Positions 38,346 through 46,767 of a stretch of DNA of 64,000 nucleotides are shown here, piece after piece; position 1 is the first letter of the stretch, and each line of letters begins with the position of its first letter. The notes below the pieces were generated by a model, which had not been told where the DNA came from, did not search any database, and saw nothing but the letters and a program-made list of their open reading frames with translations. Position numbers and translations under genes: made by a program. The stretch comes from Streptomyces gossypii (GTDB lineage Bacteria > Actinomycetota > Actinomycetes > Streptomycetales > Streptomycetaceae): positions 1 through 64,000 of the forward strand of contig NZ_JAJAGO010000015.1 in the NCBI RefSeq assembly GCF_025165795.1, given 5' to 3'.

Positions 38346-39611
38346 ATGAACCAGTGGCCCGACGGATGGACCGACGACTCGCGCGGGCGGCGCGCAGGCG
38401 GCAGTGGCTCGCCCGAGCCCGACCCCACCCGGGTCATGCCGCACACCCAGCGCCCGGACGTGCCGCAGCAAACGAGGGGCGGTTATGACGACGGTTACGG
38501 CACCGGCGGCCACGGCAGTGACGGTCCGTACGACTCGGGTTACAGCCAGGGCCAGGTCTACGGCGGCGACGGCGGGCAGGGCGGCGGCCCGTACGGCGGT
38601 GGCCCGGACGGCTCGCACGGCGATGCCCGGCCCCGCCCGAACTGGCGGCGGCGGATAACGGTCGGTGCCATCACGCTGGTCGTCCTGATGCTCGTGTGGT
38701 CGGTGGGCACCTATTTCTGGGCCGACTCGAAGCTCAAGCGCGAGGTCGATCTCAGCACGGTGCAGGACCGGCCCGAGGGCGGCGAGGGGACGAACTACCT
38801 CATAGTCGGCTCGGACAGCCGCGAGGGCCTGTCCGATCAGGAGAAGAAGGATCTGCACACCGGCTCGGCCGAGGGCAAGCGCACCGACACGATGATGATC
38901 CTGCATGTCGGTGACAACGGGAACACCATGGTCAGCCTGCCGCGTGACTCCTGGGTCACCATCCCGTCGTTCACGGGCTCGGAGAGCGGCAAGAAGTTTC
39001 CGTCACCCGGCGCGAACAAGCTCAACGCCTCCTATTCCACGGACGGACCCACGCTGCTGGTCCGTACGGTCGAGCACAACACCGGGCTGAAGATCGACCA
39101 CTACGCGGAGATCGGCTTCGGCGGCTTCGCGAAGATCGTGGACGCGATGGGCGGTGTCGAGCTGGACATCCCCCGCGACATCAAGGACAAGAACTCCGGC
39201 GCCGACTTCAAAAAGGGCAAGCAGACCCTCAACGGCGACGACGCGCTCGCCTTCGTCCGCAACCGCTACGAGGCGGGCAGCGACCTGGAGCGGACGAAGA
39301 ACCAGCAGAAGTTCCTGTCCGCGCTGGCCAGCCAGTCCGCGACACCTTCGACGATCATCAATCCGTTCAAGCTCTACCCCACGATGGGCGCGGGCCTGGA
39401 CACCCTGATCGTCGACAAGGACATGAGCCTGTGGAACCTGGCCTCGATGTTCTGGGCGATGAAGGGCATCACCAGCGGTGACGGCACCTCGATGAACATG
39501 CCGATTGCGGGCGCCGCGCCCAACGGCTCACTGGCCTGGGACATGGAACGCGTGAAGAAGCTCGTCTCGCAGCTGAAGGCCGACGAGAAGGTCACCGTCA
39601 AGGGGGACTGA
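38346..39611 (+). CDS. LCP family protein, paralogue 5
   Basis: 421 residues. A Gly/Tyr/Asp-rich cytoplasmic region (about 1-100, GGDGGQGGGPYGGGPDGS) precedes a helix (AITLVVLMLVWSVGTYFW). The LCP domain has YLIVGSDSREG, MVSLPRDSWVTI, KLNASYSTDGPTLLVRTVEHNTG and FVRNRYEAGSDLERTKNQQKF. There is no LytR_C domain. The ATG at 38346 (MNQWPDGW) has no good ribosome site and may be leaderless. Its last 14 bases overlap the convergent GH15 gene. Confidence 0.9.
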   Translation: MNQWPDGWTDDSRGRRAGGSGSPEPDPTRVMPHTQRPDVPQQTRGGYDDGYGTGGHGSDGPYDSGYSQGQVYGGDGGQGGGPYGGGPDGSHGDARPRPNWRRRITVGAITLVVLMLVWSVGTYFWADSKLKREVDLSTVQDRPEGGEGTNYLIVGSDSREGLSDQEKKDLHTGSAEGKRTDTMMILHVGDNGNTMVSLPRDSWVTIPSFTGSESGKKFPSPGANKLNASYSTDGPTLLVRTVEHNTGLKIDHYAEIGFGGFAKIVDAMGGVELDIPRDIKDKNSGADFKKGKQTLNGDDALAFVRNRYEAGSDLERTKNQQKFLSALASQSATPSTIINPFKLYPTMGAGLDTLIVDKDMSLWNLASMFWAMKGITSGDGTSMNMPIAGAAPNGSLAWDMERVKKLVSQLKADEKVTVKGD

Positions 39612-41418
39612 GTCCGGACGGCCCGGCTTCCTCACCGGCGGTCGTGCCCGTCGGGGCGCCGCTGAGAAGCCGGGCGGTGTTGACGAGGCCGACCATGCTG
39701 AACGCCTGCGGTGTGTTGCCGACCTGGCGGCCGGTCTTGGTGTCGTACTCCTCGCTGAGCAGTCCCAGATCGTTGCGCAGGTCGAGGAGTTGCTCGAACA
39801 GGGTCTCCGCCTCCTGGCGGCGCCCCGTGCAGTACAGCGCGTCCACCAGCCAGAACGTACAGGCGAGGAAGGCGCCCTCCGCGCCGGGGAGGCCGTCGAC
39901 ATTGCCTTCCGCCCCGGTCTCGTAGCGCAGCAGGAGGCCGTCCCGGAGCAGCTCACTCCGGACCGCCTCGATGGTGCCGAGGATCCTGGGGTCGTCCCAC
40001 GGCAGGAAGCCGACGCGCGGCAGCAGGAGAAGGGCGGCGTCCAGCTCCTGCGAGCCGTAGCTCTGGGTGAAGGTGCGGCGCTCCGGGTCGAAACCCTTGG
40101 CGCAGACCTCGGCATGGATCCGGTCGCGCAGTGCGGCCCATCGCTCGGCGGGGCCGGAGAGCCCCTGATGCCGCACGCTCTGCACCGCGCGGTCCAGGGC
40201 AGTCCAGGTCATGACCTTGGAGTGGACGAAGTGGCGGCGCGGCCCGCGCACCTCCCACAGGCTGTTGTCCGCATGGTCCCAGTGCTCCTCCAGGTAGTCG
40301 AGCAGGGCGAGCTGGAGCTGCCAGGCCGTCTCGTTGGCCGCCATACCGGCTTCCCGGGCCAGATACAGGCATTGCAGCACCTCGCCCCAGACGTCCAGCT
40401 GGAGCTGGCCGGCTGCCGCGTTGCCGACGCGGACCGGGGAGGCGCCCTGGTAGCCGGAAAGCCAGTCGAGGGTCGTCTCGGGGATGCGGCGGGTGCCGTC
40501 CAGCGCGTACATGATCTGGAGGTTGCCCGGATCGCCCGCCACCGCGCGCAGCAGCCACTCGCGCCAGGCGGCGGCCTCCTCGACGTAGCCGGTGCCGAGG
40601 AGGGCCTGGAGCGTGAAGGTGGAGTCGCGCAGCCAGCAGTAGCGGTAGTCCCAGTTCCGTGATCCGCCGAGCTGTTCCGGCAGGGAGGTGGTCGCGGCCG
40701 CGAGCAGGCCGCCGGTGGGGGCGTAGGTCAGCGCCTTCAGCGTGATCAGCGCCCGGTTGACGGCCTCCGGCCACCGGCCCTCGTACCGGCATTGGGAGAT
40801 CCACTGCTCCCAGTAGCGCTCGGTGTCGGCGACGGCCGGGAGGGCGTCCACGGGCTGCGGGCGGGGCAGGTGCGAGGAGGTGTGGGTGAGGACGAAGGAG
40901 GCGTGCTGGCCGGCCTCGACGGTGAAGTCGGCCCGCGTGGTCAGGTGCTCGCCGTACAGGGGGACGGTGGCACGCAGCCATACGGTGTCGGGGCCCGCGA
41001 CCGCCCGCAGGTCCTCGCCTTCGCGGCTGACCCAGGGGACGACATGGCCGTAGTCGAAGCGCAGCCGGAGATCCATCTCCATCGGCACCCGCCCGGAGAC
41101 CCCTTCGACGACGCGGACGACATCCGCCGCCTCGCCGCGCGGCGGCATGCAGTCCACGACCCGGACGGTGCCCTCCTCCGTGGTCCACACGCTCTCCAGG
41201 ACCAGTGAGTCACCGCGGTAGCGGCGGCTGTTGGCCGCGCCCGCACCCGCCGGGCTCAGCCGCCACCGGCCCGCCGTCTCGTCGTGCAGGAGGGCGGCGA
41301 AGCAAGCGGGGGAGTCGAAGCGGGGCAGGCACAGCCAGTCCACCGACCCGGTCCGGTCGACCAGCGCGGCGGTGTGCAGGTCACCCAGCAGGGCGTAGTC
41401 CTCGATCGGGGCGGGCAT
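39598..41418 (-). CDS. Glycoside hydrolase family 15 protein (glucoamylase/trehalase type)
   Basis: A 606-residue intracellular GH15 enzyme: MPAPIEDYALLGDLHTAALVDRTGSVDWLCLPRFDSP at the start, the barrel signature SRNWDYRYCWLRDSTFTLQALL, and NTPQAFSMVGLVNTARLL near the end. The family hydrolyses alpha-linked glucosides; mycobacterial members are trehalases, so trehalose is a candidate substrate. There is no signal peptide. The 3' end overlaps LCP paralogue 5 by 14 bp in convergent orientation. Confidence 0.9.
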   Translation of the reverse strand: MPAPIEDYALLGDLHTAALVDRTGSVDWLCLPRFDSPACFAALLHDETAGRWRLSPAGAGAANSRRYRGDSLVLESVWTTEEGTVRVVDCMPPRGEAADVVRVVEGVSGRVPMEMDLRLRFDYGHVVPWVSREGEDLRAVAGPDTVWLRATVPLYGEHLTTRADFTVEAGQHASFVLTHTSSHLPRPQPVDALPAVADTERYWEQWISQCRYEGRWPEAVNRALITLKALTYAPTGGLLAAATTSLPEQLGGSRNWDYRYCWLRDSTFTLQALLGTGYVEEAAAWREWLLRAVAGDPGNLQIMYALDGTRRIPETTLDWLSGYQGASPVRVGNAAAGQLQLDVWGEVLQCLYLAREAGMAANETAWQLQLALLDYLEEHWDHADNSLWEVRGPRRHFVHSKVMTWTALDRAVQSVRHQGLSGPAERWAALRDRIHAEVCAKGFDPERRTFTQSYGSQELDAALLLLPRVGFLPWDDPRILGTIEAVRSELLRDGLLLRYETGAEGNVDGLPGAEGAFLACTFWLVDALYCTGRRQEAETLFEQLLDLRNDLGLLSEEYDTKTGRQVGNTPQAFSMVGLVNTARLLSGAPTGTTAGEEAGPSGLSPP

Positions 41419-41584
41419 CGCGCCTCCTCAGGTGCCGTCGGCGCCGTCTGTGCAGTCAAGCTGCCCAGGCAGTCGGCGCTGTCCAGCCCGCCGGGTTCCC
41501 ACGGAGGCCCGCGCTATGTGCGGACTTCCCAGGCTGCGGCCGGCCCCGCCGGGAGAAGGAGCCTCAGCAGGTGCAGCAGCAGAA

Positions 41585-41953
41585 TCAGCAGGCGCAGAGG
41601 CAGAAGGGGTGGCCCGCCGGGTCCAGGTAGACGCGGAAGTCGCGCTTTCCGCCGTCGTCCCCCTGGGCCAGCCGTGCCCCGAGCGCGAGCACGTCGCGCT
41701 CCGCCTCGTCGAGACGGCCCTTGGGAACGTCCAGATCCAGGTGGAGTTGCTGGGCGTGCTCCAGGCTGGGCCACTGCGGCGGAACGAAGCCCGCCGACTC
41801 CTGGAACGCAAGCCGCCGCCCTTCCGGACCGGCGACCTCCACCCACTCGCCCTCGCCTTGGGCCTCCCAGCCCAGCACTCCCGCATAGAACTCGGCGAGG
41901 GCGCGGGGGTCGGGACAATCCAGTACAACGACGCCCATCGTCGCGATGGCCAT
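41585..41953 (-). CDS. VOC (glyoxalase/bleomycin resistance-like) family protein
   Basis: 122 residues with two beta-alpha-beta modules: MGVVVLDCPDPRALAEFYAGVLGWEAQ and LHLDLDVPKGRLDEAERDVLALGARL, ending VYLDPAGHPFCLC. This small VOC form is widespread in Streptomyces without assigned reaction. It faces the CGNR regulator across 130 bp with repeated GTTAC half-sites. Confidence 0.88.
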   Translation of the reverse strand: MAIATMGVVVLDCPDPRALAEFYAGVLGWEAQGEGEWVEVAGPEGRRLAFQESAGFVPPQWPSLEHAQQLHLDLDVPKGRLDEAERDVLALGARLAQGDDGGKRDFRVYLDPAGHPFCLCAC

Positions 41954-42010
41954 GGTGATCCCTTCGGTGATGGCTCTTGATCAGTCGGGTTGGCAGCTCG
42001 GCAAAGCCGT

Positions 42011-42081
42011 GGTTACCGCTTGAACCCCTCATGCGGTAACTGGCGTTACCCATAGTGCCCGCTTGCCAGTAACGTGGCAAG
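42011..42081. promoter_or_regulatory. Cluster of inverted GGTAAC-type half-sites
   Basis: GTTACCGC (012-019) faces GCGGTAAC (033-040). GGTAAC (035-040) faces GTTACC (045-050) around TGGC. CTTGCC/GGCAAG (062-067, 076-081) encloses AGTAACGT. All lie in the region shared by the divergent VOC and CGNR genes and are a likely operator. Confidence 0.5.
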
Positions 42082-42082
42082 G

Positions 42083-42634
42083 GTGACGGACCGAACCGCG
42101 CCGCCCTCACTCGTCCTGGCGCAGGACCTGGTGAACACCCTCGACATCGAGGCGGGACAGGACGCTCTCGCCACACCGGAAGGGGTCACCGAGTTCCTGC
42201 GCGAACACGAGCTGAAACCGGCGGAAGGGGCGGCTGACAGGGCCGGGACGGCCGAGCTGCTGGAACTGCGCGAGGCGCTGCGCGCCGCCTGCCTCGCGCA
42301 CACGGGCCCCGACGTACCCCGCGCTCAGGCAGAATCACTGGCACGGCTGCTGTCCGCCGCGCCGCTCGTGCTCCGTATCTCGGAGGACGGCTCGGCCGGA
42401 CTGCGTCCCGCAGAGGGTCTGGACTTGATGGCGGCGATCACCGCCCGTATCGCGGCCGGCATCGCCGTGGCGGCGGCCGAAGGCAGCTGGCAGCGGCTCA
42501 AGGCATGCCAGGCGGAGGACTGCCAGTGGGCGTTCTACGACCGCAGCCCGGGCGGCCGGGGCCGCTGGTGCACGATGGCTGTCTGCGGCAGCCGCGCGAA
42601 GATGCGCGCCTACCGCGCCCGGCAGCAGGACTGA
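42083..42634 (+). CDS. CGNR zinc-finger / ABATE domain regulator
   Basis: 183 residues. The N-terminal stress-induced ABATE part has LVLAQDLVNTLDIEAG. The C-terminal CGNR finger reads KACQAEDCQWAFYDRSPGGRGRWCTMAVCGSRAKMRAYRAR with four Cys. CGNR proteins are putative transcription factors, often next to genes they control. The divergent VOC gene and the half-site cluster between them fit local control. The GTG could be 42083 or 42074. Confidence 0.9.
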   Translation: MTDRTAPPSLVLAQDLVNTLDIEAGQDALATPEGVTEFLREHELKPAEGAADRAGTAELLELREALRAACLAHTGPDVPRAQAESLARLLSAAPLVLRISEDGSAGLRPAEGLDLMAAITARIAAGIAVAAAEGSWQRLKACQAEDCQWAFYDRSPGGRGRWCTMAVCGSRAKMRAYRARQQD

Positions 42635-42663
42635 CGCGGAGACGCCGGCCTCGGGCGTGTGCC

Positions 42664-44016
42664 CTAGGCCGTAGGCCGTCCCAGTGCGCGGAACCGCCAG
42701 CCCGCCTTGCGCCACAGCGCCGGGTCCAGCGTGTTGCGGCCGTCCAGGATGTGCCGCTCGGCGACCTCCTCGCCCAGCACCGCCGGGTCCAGCTCCCCGA
42801 ACTCCCGCCACTCGGTCAGATGCAGCACGACGTCCGCCGCCCGTACGGCCTGCTGCGCGCTCGGCGCGTAGCCCAGCGTCGGGAAGAGCGCGCGGGCGTT
42901 GTCCATGCCCTTGGGGTCGTAGACCGTCACCTGGGCGCCCTGCAGGTGCAGTTGGCCCGCGACATTGAGCGCGGGCGAATCCCGTACGTCGTCGGAGTCG
43001 GGCTTGAAGGTGGCGCCCAGCACCGCGATGCGCTTGCCCAGCAGGCCACCGCCCACCGCGTCCCGGGTCAGCTCCACCATGTGCGTACGGCGGCGCATGT
43101 TGATCGAGTCGATCTCCCGCAGGAAGGTCAGCGCCTGGTCGGCGCCCAGCTCCCCCGCCCGGGCCATGAACGCGCGCAGGTCCTTGGGCAGGCAGCCGCC
43201 GCCGAAGCCGATCCCGGCCCGCAGGAACTTCCGGCCGATCCGGTCGTCGTGCCCGATCGCCTCGGCCAGTTTCACCACGTCGCCGTCGGCGGCCTCGCAC
43301 ACTTCGGCCATCGCGTTGATGAAGGAGATCTTGGTGGCCAGGAAGGAGTTCGCGGAGGTCTTGACCAGCTCGGCGGTCGGGAAGTCGGTGACGATGAAGG
43401 GCGTGCCCTCCGCCAGCGCTCCCGCGTACACCTCGCGCAGCATCCGCTCGGCCCCCTCGCTGCGTACGCCCGCGACGATGCGGTCCGGGTGCAGCGTGTC
43501 CTGCACGGCGAAGCCCTCGCGCAGGAACTCCGGGTTCCAGGCGAGTTCCACGGCCTCACCCGCAGGGGCCAGCTCCGTCAGCCGCGCCGCCAGCCGGGCC
43601 GCGCTGCCGACCGGCACCGTCGACTTGCCGACCACCAGGGCGGGCCGGGTCAGCAGCGGGGCGAGGGACTCGATCACGCTGTCCACATGGCTCATGTCGC
43701 AGGCGTACTCGCCGTGCTTCTGCGGAGTGTTCACACAGACGAAGTGGATGTCGCCGAACTCCGCGACCTCCTCGTAGGAGGTGGTGAAGCGCAACCGCCC
43801 GGAGGCTCCCTCCATCCCGGCGACATGCCGGCCCAGCAGGTCTTCGAGCCCCGGCTCGTAGATCGGCACCTTGCCACGGGCGAGCATCTCGACCTTCGAG
43901 GGGACCACGTCCAGGCCGAGCACCTCGAAGCCCAGCTCGGCCATCGCCGCAGCGTGGGTGGCGCCGAGGTAGCCGGTGCCGATCACGGTGATCCTGGGCG
44001 GGGCCGCGTTGGCCAT
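42664..44016 (-). CDS. UDP-glucose 6-dehydrogenase family protein
   Basis: A 450-residue NAD-dependent nucleotide-sugar dehydrogenase. ITVIGTGYLGATHAAAMAELG is the GxGxxG fold. IGFGGGCLPKDLRAF holds the catalytic Cys. AVLGATFKPDSDDVRDSPALN is the UDP-sugar domain signature. It oxidises UDP-glucose to UDP-glucuronate for envelope polysaccharides; GDP-mannose specificity is less likely but not excluded. It is convergent with the CGNR gene, with 29 bp between the stops. Confidence 0.92.
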   Translation of the reverse strand: MANAAPPRITVIGTGYLGATHAAAMAELGFEVLGLDVVPSKVEMLARGKVPIYEPGLEDLLGRHVAGMEGASGRLRFTTSYEEVAEFGDIHFVCVNTPQKHGEYACDMSHVDSVIESLAPLLTRPALVVGKSTVPVGSAARLAARLTELAPAGEAVELAWNPEFLREGFAVQDTLHPDRIVAGVRSEGAERMLREVYAGALAEGTPFIVTDFPTAELVKTSANSFLATKISFINAMAEVCEAADGDVVKLAEAIGHDDRIGRKFLRAGIGFGGGCLPKDLRAFMARAGELGADQALTFLREIDSINMRRRTHMVELTRDAVGGGLLGKRIAVLGATFKPDSDDVRDSPALNVAGQLHLQGAQVTVYDPKGMDNARALFPTLGYAPSAQQAVRAADVVLHLTEWREFGELDPAVLGEEVAERHILDGRNTLDPALWRKAGWRFRALGRPTA

Positions 44017-44160
44017 GTGCTGCTCCTGCTCGTGGGCGGTAGGGAACCGCAGGGGTGGCGGGGTAACAAAGTCTTATGAGGCTGTCCGCGAGCATAACCG
44101 GGGCCACTGCGGAGATGTAGCTCACGTATGCCCGTCCCGGCGCTGACCTCTAGAATTGGG

Positions 44161-44174
44161 TTACTTAACGGTAA
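44161..44174 (+). promoter_or_regulatory. Palindromic operator candidate before the acyl-CoA dehydrogenase
   Basis: TTACTTAACGGTAA has TTAC/GTAA half-sites. It lies just after a possible -10 TAGAAT (44151-44156), about 60 bp before the start. This is the typical position for a TetR-family repressor of beta-oxidation genes. The regulator is unknown. Confidence 0.4.
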
Positions 44175-44233
44175 TTAGCATCGGGCAGGGCAGCCTGCTC
44201 ACCACATGCCTACTTCCAGGGGAGTGAGACACC

Positions 44234-45421
44234 GTGGCGCCCTCAGTGAACAGCAAAGCCGCTGACTTCGACCTCTACCGTCCGGCCGAGGAGCACGACA
44301 TGCTCCGCGACTCGGTGCGTGCGCTCGCAGAGGCGAAGATCGCGCCCTTCGCCGCCGAGGTGGACGAGGAGGGCCGCTTCCCGCAGGAGGCCCTCGACGC
44401 GCTGGTCGCCAACGACCTGCACGCCGTCCACGTACCGGAGGCGTACGGCGGGGCAGGTGCGGACGCGCTCTCGACCGTGATCGTGATCGAGGAGATAGCC
44501 CGCGTCTGCGCGTCCTCCTCGCTCATCCCGGCGGTCAACAAACTGGGCTCGCTGCCCGTGGTCCTCTCGGGTTCGGAGGAGCTCAAGAAGAGTTGCCTGA
44601 GCCCGCTGGCCAAGGGCGACGCGATGTTCTCGTACTGCCTGAGCGAGCCGGACGCGGGCTCCGACGCGGGCGGGATGAAGACCACCGCCGTACGGGACGG
44701 TGACACCTACGTCCTCAACGGCGTCAAGCGGTGGATCACCAACGCGGGCATCTCCGACTACTACACGGTGATGGCCGTCACGGACCCCACGCAGCGCACC
44801 AAGGGAATCAGCGCGTTCGTCGTCGAGAAGGGCGACGAGGGGGTCTCCTTCGGGGCGCCGGAGAAGAAGCTCGGCATCAAGGGCTCCCCCACCCGCGAGG
44901 TCTACCTCGACAACGTGCGCGTCCCGGCCGCCCGCATCATCGGCGAGGAGGGCACCGGCTTCGCGACCGCGATGAAGACGCTGGACCACACGCGCGTCAC
45001 CATCGCGGCCCAGGCCCTCGGCATCGCCCAGGGCGCCCTCGACTACGCGAAGGGCTACGTCCAGGAGCGCAAGCAGTTCGGCAAGCCGATCGGCGACTTC
45101 CAGGGCGTGCAGTTCATGCTCGCCGACATGGCGATGAAGCTGGAGGCCGCCCGCCAGCTCACCTACGCGGCCGCCGCCCGCTCCGAACGCGTCTCACTGG
45201 GCGGCCCGCACGAGGACCTCACCTTCTTCGGCGCCGCAGCGAAGTGCTACGCCTCCGACGCGGCGATGGAGATCACCACCGACGCCGTCCAACTGCTGGG
45301 CGGCTACGGCTACACCCGCGACTATCCGCTGGAGCGGATGATGCGCGATGCCAAGATCACGCAGATCTACGAGGGCACCAACCAGATCCAGCGCATCGTC
45401 ATGGCCCGCAACCTCCCGTAA
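44234..45421 (+). CDS. Acyl-CoA dehydrogenase
   Basis: A 395-residue FAD flavoenzyme for the first oxidation step of acyl-CoA degradation. Signature 1 is CLSEPDAGSDAGGMKT; signature 2 is QLLGGYGYTRDYPLERMMRDAKITQIYEGTNQIQR, with the catalytic Glu in IYEGTN. WITNAGISDYYTVMAV is the FAD block. GTG at 44234 follows AGGGGAGTGAG. The last 34 bases, coding for QRIVMARNLP and the stop, recur 6.26 kb downstream at 51645-51678, so this gene's 3' end is the likely integration site of the adjacent island. Confidence 0.95.
   Translation: MAPSVNSKAADFDLYRPAEEHDMLRDSVRALAEAKIAPFAAEVDEEGRFPQEALDALVANDLHAVHVPEAYGGAGADALSTVIVIEEIARVCASSSLIPAVNKLGSLPVVLSGSEELKKSCLSPLAKGDAMFSYCLSEPDAGSDAGGMKTTAVRDGDTYVLNGVKRWITNAGISDYYTVMAVTDPTQRTKGISAFVVEKGDEGVSFGAPEKKLGIKGSPTREVYLDNVRVPAARIIGEEGTGFATAMKTLDHTRVTIAAQALGIAQGALDYAKGYVQERKQFGKPIGDFQGVQFMLADMAMKLEAARQLTYAAAARSERVSLGGPHEDLTFFGAAAKCYASDAAMEITTDAVQLLGGYGYTRDYPLERMMRDAKITQIYEGTNQIQRIVMARNLP
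45388..45421. repeat. attL-like direct repeat (3' end of acyl-CoA dehydrogenase)
   Basis: This 34-base segment matches 51645-51678 at 30 positions. The exact 17-base core is ATCGTCATGGCCCGCAA (45395-45411). It keeps the dehydrogenase reading frame intact up to the stop. Confidence 0.7.
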
Positions 45422-45467
45422 AGCCCTCCGTTTCCCGCGAAAGCAACAGGTCAACGCCCATAGCGAG

Positions 45468-45495
45468 GGCCCTTCTCTCTCTGCGGTGAAGGGCC
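45468..45495 (+). terminator. Terminator-like hairpin after the dehydrogenase
   Basis: GGCCCTTC and GAAGGGCC form an 8-bp stem around a 12-base loop, 46 bp past the stop, inside the island. The stronger 17-bp hairpin beyond the right repeat (51688-51728) is probably the original terminator. Confidence 0.55.
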
Positions 45496-45508
45496 TTCGT
45501 CATGTCCG

Positions 45509-46028
45509 GGCCAGCTCGCCGCCGACTGGGCCATCTCCCGCGCCAGCGCCACCAAGGTCCTAGCCGAGCTGCGCCATCAAGGACTTGTCATCTCCCAGCA
45601 GGGAAGCGGCACCCGCGTCCGCGCGCGGCTCCCTTCCCCACAGTCCCTCCGACCGCGTCACCGCGATCGAAGCCGCTGGCCGCGTCTGCCCGCCGGGTCA
45701 CCCGTCTCGTCGTCCACGTCATGGTTTCTGGGCGAGCTGGCCGAGCGGGTACCCGGTCTCCTCCGCGCCGAGCGCATCGTTGGCGGGACACCGAAGGCGA
45801 TTGAGGAACAGGCCGGCTGGCGCTGGGAGGACGGGCAGGATCTCGTCGGCGTGCCGCGTAGCCACGGACGAGGAGGCCGAGTTGCTCAACATCCGGCAGC
45901 GGCCGGCCGCGTTGCTGGTCGGCTACAACTCCTTGTTCGACGCGCAAGGCCGCACCATCGAGTACGGCGAGTACCTCTCACAGGGCGATCGGCTCACCCG
46001 CTACACGTTCACCCGCCCTCGCGACTGA
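45509..46028 (+). pseudogene. Broken GntR-family regulator
   Basis: The winged-helix part (GQLAADWAISRASATKVLAEL, then RHQGLVISQQGSGTRVRA) is read in one frame from about 45509. The first roughly 25 residues are missing, and no start codon precedes it. After about 45850 the UTRA effector domain continues in another frame (TDEEAELLNIRQRPAALLVGY, then DRLTRYTFTRPRD, stop 46026-46028). The middle is poorly preserved, so there is N-terminal loss plus at least one frameshift. GntR proteins of this type (KorSA-like) are common in actinobacterial integrative elements, which supports the island interpretation. Confidence 0.75.
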
Positions 46029-46128
46029 CGAGTGAGGCGCTCCCCGGCACGGGAGAGAGGACCCGTAACGCCCCCGCCCCCGTTGTCTGCTTCGGCAGGC
46101 GGCGGGGGTGCTTCGTTGCGTCTGGGGG

Positions 46129-46668
46129 TCAGCAGATATCGCGTGCCGCTGCCAGTGCGAGATGCCACGGGTACGCCTCGGGCTGTCCCTGCCCAGGCTC
46201 GTTGGGCACGAACCCGTCGAGCTCCCCGTACAGCACACGGACACCGCACCCTCGGAGCGTCTCGATGCTTCGGTCGAACTGCGGATGCGTCGCGTAGGCG
46301 CTGTTCACGCACGGCATCACGACCAGCGGCCAGCGCTTCCCGATCGCCTCCACTGCGTGCCCAGCCAGCCAGGTGGTGGTCAGCCCGAGTGCGATGGTGT
46401 TGATCGTGTTCAGCGTCGCGGGGGCGAGGACCGACACGGACAGCGGCGGCCACGGGGAAGTCTCTCCCGGACGCCGCTTCGTGCTGCGGATCGGGTGCCC
46501 CGTGAGCTCCTCCAGTTCCGGAACTCGGTCGGCGATCCACTCTTCGGCCGTCGGCGTCAACCCGAGGCATACCGACCACCCTGCGGCCTGCGCCTCACGG
46601 ATAGGACGGTCTATGTAGTGCAACGGCGGAGCCGCGCAGCCGAGGAGGTACAGAACTCGCTTCGTCAT
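46129..46668 (-). CDS. Flavoprotein (HFCD / Dfp-like) family protein
   Basis: 179 residues: MTKRVLYLLGCAAPPLHYIDRPIREAQAAGW, then PLSVSVLAPATLNTINTIALGLTTTWLAGHAV and RWPLVVMPCVNSAYATHPQFDRSIETL. These are the FMN-binding helices of the phosphopantothenoylcysteine decarboxylase-like (HFCD) fold. The APATLNT and MPCVN motifs replace the canonical PASANT and PAMN. Streptomyces often place such flavoproteins opposite an XRE regulator, as here. A start 15 bases upstream (46683) is also possible. The substrate is unknown. Confidence 0.85.
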   Translation of the reverse strand: MTKRVLYLLGCAAPPLHYIDRPIREAQAAGWSVCLGLTPTAEEWIADRVPELEELTGHPIRSTKRRPGETSPWPPLSVSVLAPATLNTINTIALGLTTTWLAGHAVEAIGKRWPLVVMPCVNSAYATHPQFDRSIETLRGCGVRVLYGELDGFVPNEPGQGQPEAYPWHLALAAARDIC

Positions 46669-46719
46669 ATCGGAGTTCACCATATGACGGAACCGCCCTC
46701 GAACCGACGGCACGGGCGC

Positions 46720-46756
46720 GGAACGCGGGTAACGTTCCCAGTGGCTGCAAGGAACG
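46720..46756. promoter_or_regulatory. Putative operator in the flavoprotein-XRE intergenic region
   Basis: Three GGAACG half-sites: 720-725, its inverse CGTTCC at 733-738, and 751-756, the last overlapping the XRE ribosome site. They lie between the two divergent genes and suggest autoregulation. Confidence 0.45.
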
Positions 46757-46767
46757 GAGACACCGGT

